NCBI GenBank assembly: GCA_024274995.1
Contig: JAJSAA010000124.1
Span: forward strand, 1 to 9,425
DNA: 9,425 nt
Origin: Deltaproteobacteria bacterium
GTDB taxonomy: Bacteria; Desulfobacterota; Desulfobulbia; Desulfobulbales; VMSU01
Reading direction: 5' to 3'
Numbering within the stretch: position 1 is the stretch's first letter; each line of letters starts with the position of its first letter. Below the pieces are notes generated by a model. The model was not told the origin of the DNA, ran no database searches, and was given only the letters and a program-made list of their open reading frames with translations. Shown one piece after another: positions 5,831 to 9,425 of this stretch. A program made the position numbers and the translations under genes.

Positions 5831-7507
5831 ATGGTTAAAGTCGCAGCATTAGGCCCGGAGAGATCCCAGACCTGGCAGGCGGCCGGCAGCTATCTCCCCC
5901 AGGCGGAGATTGTTCTCTATCCGGACACCGACAAGGTTATTGACGCTCTGGCACACGGTGAAACAGATTTTGCCATTCTGCCCATTTATAATACCCGAGA
6001 AGGCGGCATTAAGGATATTCAAGCCCTTGAACATCTGCGGCGGGGATATTGGATTGATAATATTGTCCTGCCCATTCAGCTCTCCCTCGGCAGCTTGGAG
6101 CGGATGGAGCCGATTAAGATCCTTGTAGGTACCATGTCTGTCCTTAAACAATGTGAGGACTTTATCGGCGGAAAATACCCTGATGCCTCGCTGCTCGCTG
6201 TCCATGATGTCACAGAGGCGGTGGCCGATATCAGGGCAGAGAATAAAGCAGGTTACGGTATTATTGAGACCTCGGCGCTTCTGAAGGAGCAGGGCCTGAT
6301 TATTCGGCATCTTGATGTCGCCCCCCATAACCGGACGAGATTTGCCATTTTAGGCCCTGAAATGACAGTGCCCACCGGCTATGATGCCACCGCCCTTTTC
6401 ACCATTCCCCTTAACGACCGGGTTGGTCTGCTCTATGATATTCTCGGTGAATTTACCCGGCGGGGCATCAATATCATTGATCTGCAATCTGAAAGCGATA
6501 TAAAGACCCAGAAGCTGAAAATCTATATCGAGGTCGAAGGCCACCGTGACGACCCGGCCCTTGAAGACGTTTTAACCTGCCTGCAAAACCAGGTTATTCA
6601 GGAGCCGCACGCCATCAAAACCCTGGGCTCTTTTCCCAGGGTTGATATGCGCCAGAAATTTATTAAATCCTTTGGCTTCATCGGCACCGGGGCCATGAGC
6701 CGCTGGTTTGCCGATAAGTTACGCAATGAGGGGTACCAGACCACCCTCTGCGGCCGTTCCACCAGGATGCGGCCGGCCGAGATGATTCCAGAGGTGGATG
6801 TGGTGATTATCTGTGTACCCATCAGCGCCACCCCTTCCACGATCAGGGAATACGGCCCCCTGCTGCGGCCGGGCCAGGCCCTGATCTTACTGGTGGGGGC
6901 GGCAGAGGAGACCATTAAAGCCGCCCTTGATTCCACCCTGCTGGAGGTGGAGGTTATGCTGGTACATAATCTCTGGGGGCCGAAAACTGCCGCCATGAAG
7001 GACAAGAATGCCGTCGTGGTTCGCACCAGTCGCAGCGGTCGTTTCTGCGGTGAATTTGAGGCCTTTCTCTATAAACACGGGGCCGATATTTTCCAAGACA
7101 GTCCGGCCCGCCATGATCTGCTCATGGGAGTGAGCCAGAAACTGCCCACCGCCATCTCTCTCGCCATGGCCATGGCCCTGAAGGACAATCAAATCGCCCC
7201 GGACGACATTGCCAGTCACTCGACACTGACCTCGCTGTACGGGATTTTAGGCATGGCCCGCGTCCACGCCCAGAATCCCGCCACCTACGCAGAAATTCTC
7301 ATTGCCGGAGGAGCGGGTAACCAAATATTGGATTCATTCCAGCAGAATCTCATAGAGGTCATGCGGATGGCCAGCAGGCGGGATATGAATAAATTAAGGG
7401 CTGCCATTAAGGACAACCGGGCCTATTTTTCCGAGGAATTTTTAGACGACAGAATGGAACAGGCCCTGGCCGTGGATCAGACCCTGGGCCGAATGTTGCG
7501 AAAATAG
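5831..7507 (+). CDS. Prephenate dehydratase-like / ACT / prephenate dehydrogenase-like fusion
   Basis: The 558-residue protein joins two enzymes that compete for prephenate. Residues 1-175 resemble the prephenate dehydratase bilobe and end with NRTRFAILG, which keeps the TRF motif (T169-F171) essential in PheA; however GPERSQTWQAA replaces the usual GPxGSY/F motif and YNTREG (53-58) replaces ENSxEG. Residues about 186-258 form an ACT domain (ALFTIPLNDRVGLLYDIL; LQSESD stands where ESRP is typical). Residues about 280-558 resemble TyrA: a Rossmann strand GFIGTGAMS (282-290), VIICVPIS, a catalytic-type His in VHNLWGP (H379, like HPMFGP) and RHDLLMG (H428-D429). No chorismate mutase domain is present. 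It is likely a cytoplasmic Tyr- and perhaps Phe-forming enzyme under ACT control. Whether the dehydratase half is active or only regulatory is open. It begins 8 bp after the small His/Cys protein gene, with only a weak Shine-Dalgarno. Confidence 0.85.
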   Translation: MVKVAALGPERSQTWQAAGSYLPQAEIVLYPDTDKVIDALAHGETDFAILPIYNTREGGIKDIQALEHLRRGYWIDNIVLPIQLSLGSLERMEPIKILVGTMSVLKQCEDFIGGKYPDASLLAVHDVTEAVADIRAENKAGYGIIETSALLKEQGLIIRHLDVAPHNRTRFAILGPEMTVPTGYDATALFTIPLNDRVGLLYDILGEFTRRGINIIDLQSESDIKTQKLKIYIEVEGHRDDPALEDVLTCLQNQVIQEPHAIKTLGSFPRVDMRQKFIKSFGFIGTGAMSRWFADKLRNEGYQTTLCGRSTRMRPAEMIPEVDVVIICVPISATPSTIREYGPLLRPGQALILLVGAAEETIKAALDSTLLEVEVMLVHNLWGPKTAAMKDKNAVVVRTSRSGRFCGEFEAFLYKHGADIFQDSPARHDLLMGVSQKLPTAISLAMAMALKDNQIAPDDIASHSTLTSLYGILGMARVHAQNPATYAEILIAGGAGNQILDSFQQNLIEVMRMASRRDMNKLRAAIKDNRAYFSEEFLDDRMEQALAVDQTLGRMLRK

Positions 7508-7563
7508 AAAATTGAAGGTTTCAAAATTACAAACTAATAAGCCATTTTATGGGCGCAAAATAG

Positions 7564-7583
7564 GGGCGTATTGCAATACGCCC
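7564..7583. repeat. Perfect 20-nt palindrome between two genes (REP/MITE-like or hairpin)
   Basis: GGGCGTATTG followed by CAATACGCCC is an exact palindrome; as RNA it would form an 8-bp stem with a TGCA loop, extendable by one G-U pair (7563-7584). It starts about 56 bp after the fusion gene, inside an AT-rich 161-bp gap (7508-7668). The following bases (TCTTGATATT) are only partly T-rich, so termination is possible but not canonical. Short GC-rich palindromes of this kind often occur as dispersed repeats; a second copy is not visible in this window. Confidence 0.55.
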
Positions 7584-7668
7584 TCTTGATATTACCCATT
7601 TCCTATACCAAAGGGTCATAACGCTTTTTTTAATCTTAAAATTTAAACAACCTCTTTAATAAATTATC

Positions 7669-9249
7669 ATGCACCAGATTTTTATCTATCTGGCCCCGCC
7701 GTTAGTAGGGGCCTTTATTGGTTATATGACCAATTATGTTGCTATTCGCATGCTGTTTCGGCCCCTTAAACCCTGGCGGTTTCTTGGTTGGCGACTGCCC
7801 ATGACCCCTGGGGTTATTCCAGCCAAACGCCATGAGCTGGCCATTAACATGGGTCGTATGGTGGGCCGCCATCTGCTGACCAGTAGTGATATAACCAAGG
7901 CCTTAAACGGCAGGGCCTTCAAAAAGCAGTTAGCTCTGGTCATTGACACCAAGGTACAGGGGCTTTTAAACCGGGACCTGGGGCCGCTGAGCAGTATTGT
8001 TCCCAAACGCTTCACCTCCTATCTTGAGGCGGGCTTAAAGATTCTGCGCTGGCGCGGCCTGAAGATTGTTCATAATCATCTCGCCGGTGATGCTTTTGCC
8101 AGAGAGATGGCGGTAATCATTGCCAACCATATTGAGGAGACCGCCGCTAAACCTCTCACAACGGTTCTGCCCGCCGAGGCCCAGGCCCGTATGCTGGCCG
8201 TCCTCGAAAAGGCGGCACGTAACATGCTGACCAGCCCCGGAACAGAGGAATGGCTAAGTAATTACATTGAGCAAAAACTGCGGGAGATAATGGCGGCGGA
8301 ACGAACGCCGCGCCAATTGCTGCCAGCCGCCATTCCTGATTTTATTCTTGGCTTCGTTGAGCGGGAGACCCCTGCCCTGCTGGCCAAGGCCGCCCGAATA
8401 GCTGAAGAACCCGGTAGCCGGGATAAAATAGTCAAGGCCGTCTGCGGCGCTATTAATAATTTTATTGCCGGCTTAGGCCCCATGGCCGCCCTGGCCGCCG
8501 GTTTCATTTCTCCGGAACTTATTGAGGGCAAGGTCAGGGAGTATCTGGATGAACACGGCGCGGAGCTTTCCGCCTGGCTGCAGGGTGAGGAGGTGCAGGA
8601 ACGTCTGCGGGGTATTTTAAACAGCTGGATAAATAACCTTCTGGATCAGCCCCTGTCAGAATTGCTGGCCAATGTAGAGGAGGAAAAACTATACCATATC
8701 CAGCGGGAATTGGCAGCGCAGACCGCCCGCGCCCTGCGGGAGCCCCGTTTAACCGCCATGGTTATCAATCTGTTAAGCGAGGCTTTGAAAGAGCTGTCCA
8801 ACTCACCTATTCAGGAGGTTATCGTCCGTTTATTCGGCAGTAATGGTATGGGGCGTGGCAAGGACTGGGCCGCACGGGAGGTGGTAACCATGTTTCGTTC
8901 CCGTGAAGTCAAGCAGGTTTTAGACCACCTGCTAGGCGGTTTGCTGGAACATAAACTTTTCCGCCACCCCATCGGCCCGCTACATAATTTCCTACCCAAG
9001 GCGGTGCAAAGCAGCCTGGCGGAATATATTATCGAGCAAAGCAATCTCCTCATGGCCCGCGAGGTACCGGGGCTTTTGGATTCCCTGAACCTGGAGCAGA
9101 TGGTAAGCAAAAAGGTGGACGGCTTGGATCTCCTTCAGCTCGAAAATCTGCTTTTAGGTATAATGGAGGAGCAATTCAAATATATCAATCTCTTCGGTGC
9201 CCTGTTAGGCGGCATCATCGGGCTGCTGAATCTGGTATTCATCCTTTAA
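7669..9249 (+). CDS. DUF445 family (YheB-like) membrane-anchored protein
   Basis: The 526-residue protein has the DUF445 signature at its N-terminus: a hydrophobic helix running into GAFIGYMTNYVAIRMLFRPLKP (14-35) and then LPMTPGVIPAKRHELAINMG (43-62). A long, mostly helical amphipathic middle follows, and the protein closes with a hydrophobic helix (about 505-526, FGALLGGIIGLLNLVFIL). The topology suggested is one membrane helix at each end with the helical body on one side of the inner membrane. The family's molecular function is not established. The ATG lacks a visible Shine-Dalgarno (AT-rich upstream), but an in-frame TAA at 7660-7662 and the need for the first hydrophobic helix leave no good alternative. 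It stands alone after a 161-bp gap and converges with the carbonic anhydrase gene. Confidence 0.92.
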   Translation: MHQIFIYLAPPLVGAFIGYMTNYVAIRMLFRPLKPWRFLGWRLPMTPGVIPAKRHELAINMGRMVGRHLLTSSDITKALNGRAFKKQLALVIDTKVQGLLNRDLGPLSSIVPKRFTSYLEAGLKILRWRGLKIVHNHLAGDAFAREMAVIIANHIEETAAKPLTTVLPAEAQARMLAVLEKAARNMLTSPGTEEWLSNYIEQKLREIMAAERTPRQLLPAAIPDFILGFVERETPALLAKAARIAEEPGSRDKIVKAVCGAINNFIAGLGPMAALAAGFISPELIEGKVREYLDEHGAELSAWLQGEEVQERLRGILNSWINNLLDQPLSELLANVEEEKLYHIQRELAAQTARALREPRLTAMVINLLSEALKELSNSPIQEVIVRLFGSNGMGRGKDWAAREVVTMFRSREVKQVLDHLLGGLLEHKLFRHPIGPLHNFLPKAVQSSLAEYIIEQSNLLMAREVPGLLDSLNLEQMVSKKVDGLDLLQLENLLLGIMEEQFKYINLFGALLGGIIGLLNLVFIL

Positions 9250-9293
9250 ACCTGAAGGTGACCCCAAGCAGGCCCTTTCAATGTAGTTAAATG

Positions 9294-9425
9294 CTATTTG
9301 ATTCGGTGAATCTGAGATATTTCGTCTAAATTTGTAACACAAACATCCAGATCTTTTAATATCCCGTCTTGAATACTGTATATCCAGCCATGCACAGCCA
9401 ATTTCTGTCCAGCTTTCCAGGCACC
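9294..9425 (-). CDS. Beta-carbonic anhydrase, C-terminal part (truncated by window edge)
   Basis: Reading the minus strand from the window edge gives 43 residues to a TAG at 9296-9294. The segment AWKAGQKLAVHGWIYSIQDG followed by ILKDLDV and TNLDEI closely matches the C-terminus of Can/YadF-type beta-carbonic anhydrases, where HGW-Y is a family hallmark. The enzyme interconverts CO2 and bicarbonate in the cytoplasm using zinc; the zinc ligands (Cys, His, Cys) lie upstream, outside the window. It is convergent with the DUF445 gene with 44 bp between the stops, where only a tiny repeat (ACCTGAAGGT, 9250-9259) is seen and no clear terminator. Confidence 0.9.
   Translation of the reverse strand, partial: GAWKAGQKLAVHGWIYSIQDGILKDLDVCVTNLDEISQIHRIK

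Noticed and set aside
5849..6328. 159-codon minus-strand ORF opposite the prephenate fusion gene
   Set aside because: It is antisense to well-recognised dehydratase-like sequence and has no family similarity or start signal.
7586..7609. TTGATA ... TATACC as a promoter for the DUF445 gene
   Set aside because: The 12-bp spacing is too short for sigma70, and no other convincing -35/-10 pair was found in the gap.

Overview
The window is a compact stretch of bacterial housekeeping chromosome, roughly half GC by eye. I infer Desulfobacterota (the former Deltaproteobacteria). The grounds are a long-form HisG placed directly after a monofunctional HisI, and a soluble receiver-first histidine kinase. 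That placement is an inference from gene style, not a search result. No phage, transposase, CRISPR, tRNA or rRNA is visible.

Left part, minus strand (1-2116): three closely packed genes read leftwards. An unrecognised 478-residue helical protein comes first, then a SlyD-type FKBP prolyl isomerase, then the start of thiD (HMP/HMP-P kinase), which runs off the window edge. The ribosome-binding site of the FKBP gene lies in the last codons of the helical-protein gene, and the proposed thiD start overlaps the FKBP stop codon, so the three are probably one operon.

Middle, plus strand (2117-5498): a 223-bp divergent intergenic region carries a good sigma70-type promoter (TTGACA, 17 bp, TATTCT) and a perfect 13-nt palindrome just before the hisI Shine-Dalgarno. 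hisI and hisG overlap by ATGA and encode steps 3 and 1 of histidine synthesis. A two-tiered inverted repeat follows hisG. Next come engB (ribosome-assembly GTPase) and, 16 bp later, a soluble REC-histidine kinase fusion.

Right part, plus strand (5499-9249): a 120-bp gap holds a perfect 9-bp inverted repeat and a doubtful 33-codon ORF. It is followed by a 67-residue protein with a His/Cys metal-binding tail. Eight bases later comes the most unusual gene of the window, a 558-residue fusion of a prephenate dehydratase-like domain, an ACT domain and a prephenate dehydrogenase-like domain (phenylalanine/tyrosine branch). A 161-bp AT-rich gap with a perfect 20-nt palindrome separates it from a DUF445 (YheB-like) membrane protein. 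The window ends in the C-terminal part of a beta-carbonic anhydrase on the minus strand, convergent with the DUF445 gene.

The best candidates for something undescribed are the dehydratase-ACT-dehydrogenase fusion with altered motifs, its co-transcribed His/Cys-tailed small protein and possible upstream leader region, and the unrecognised helical protein. I see no evidence of a defence island or other wholly new multi-gene system.
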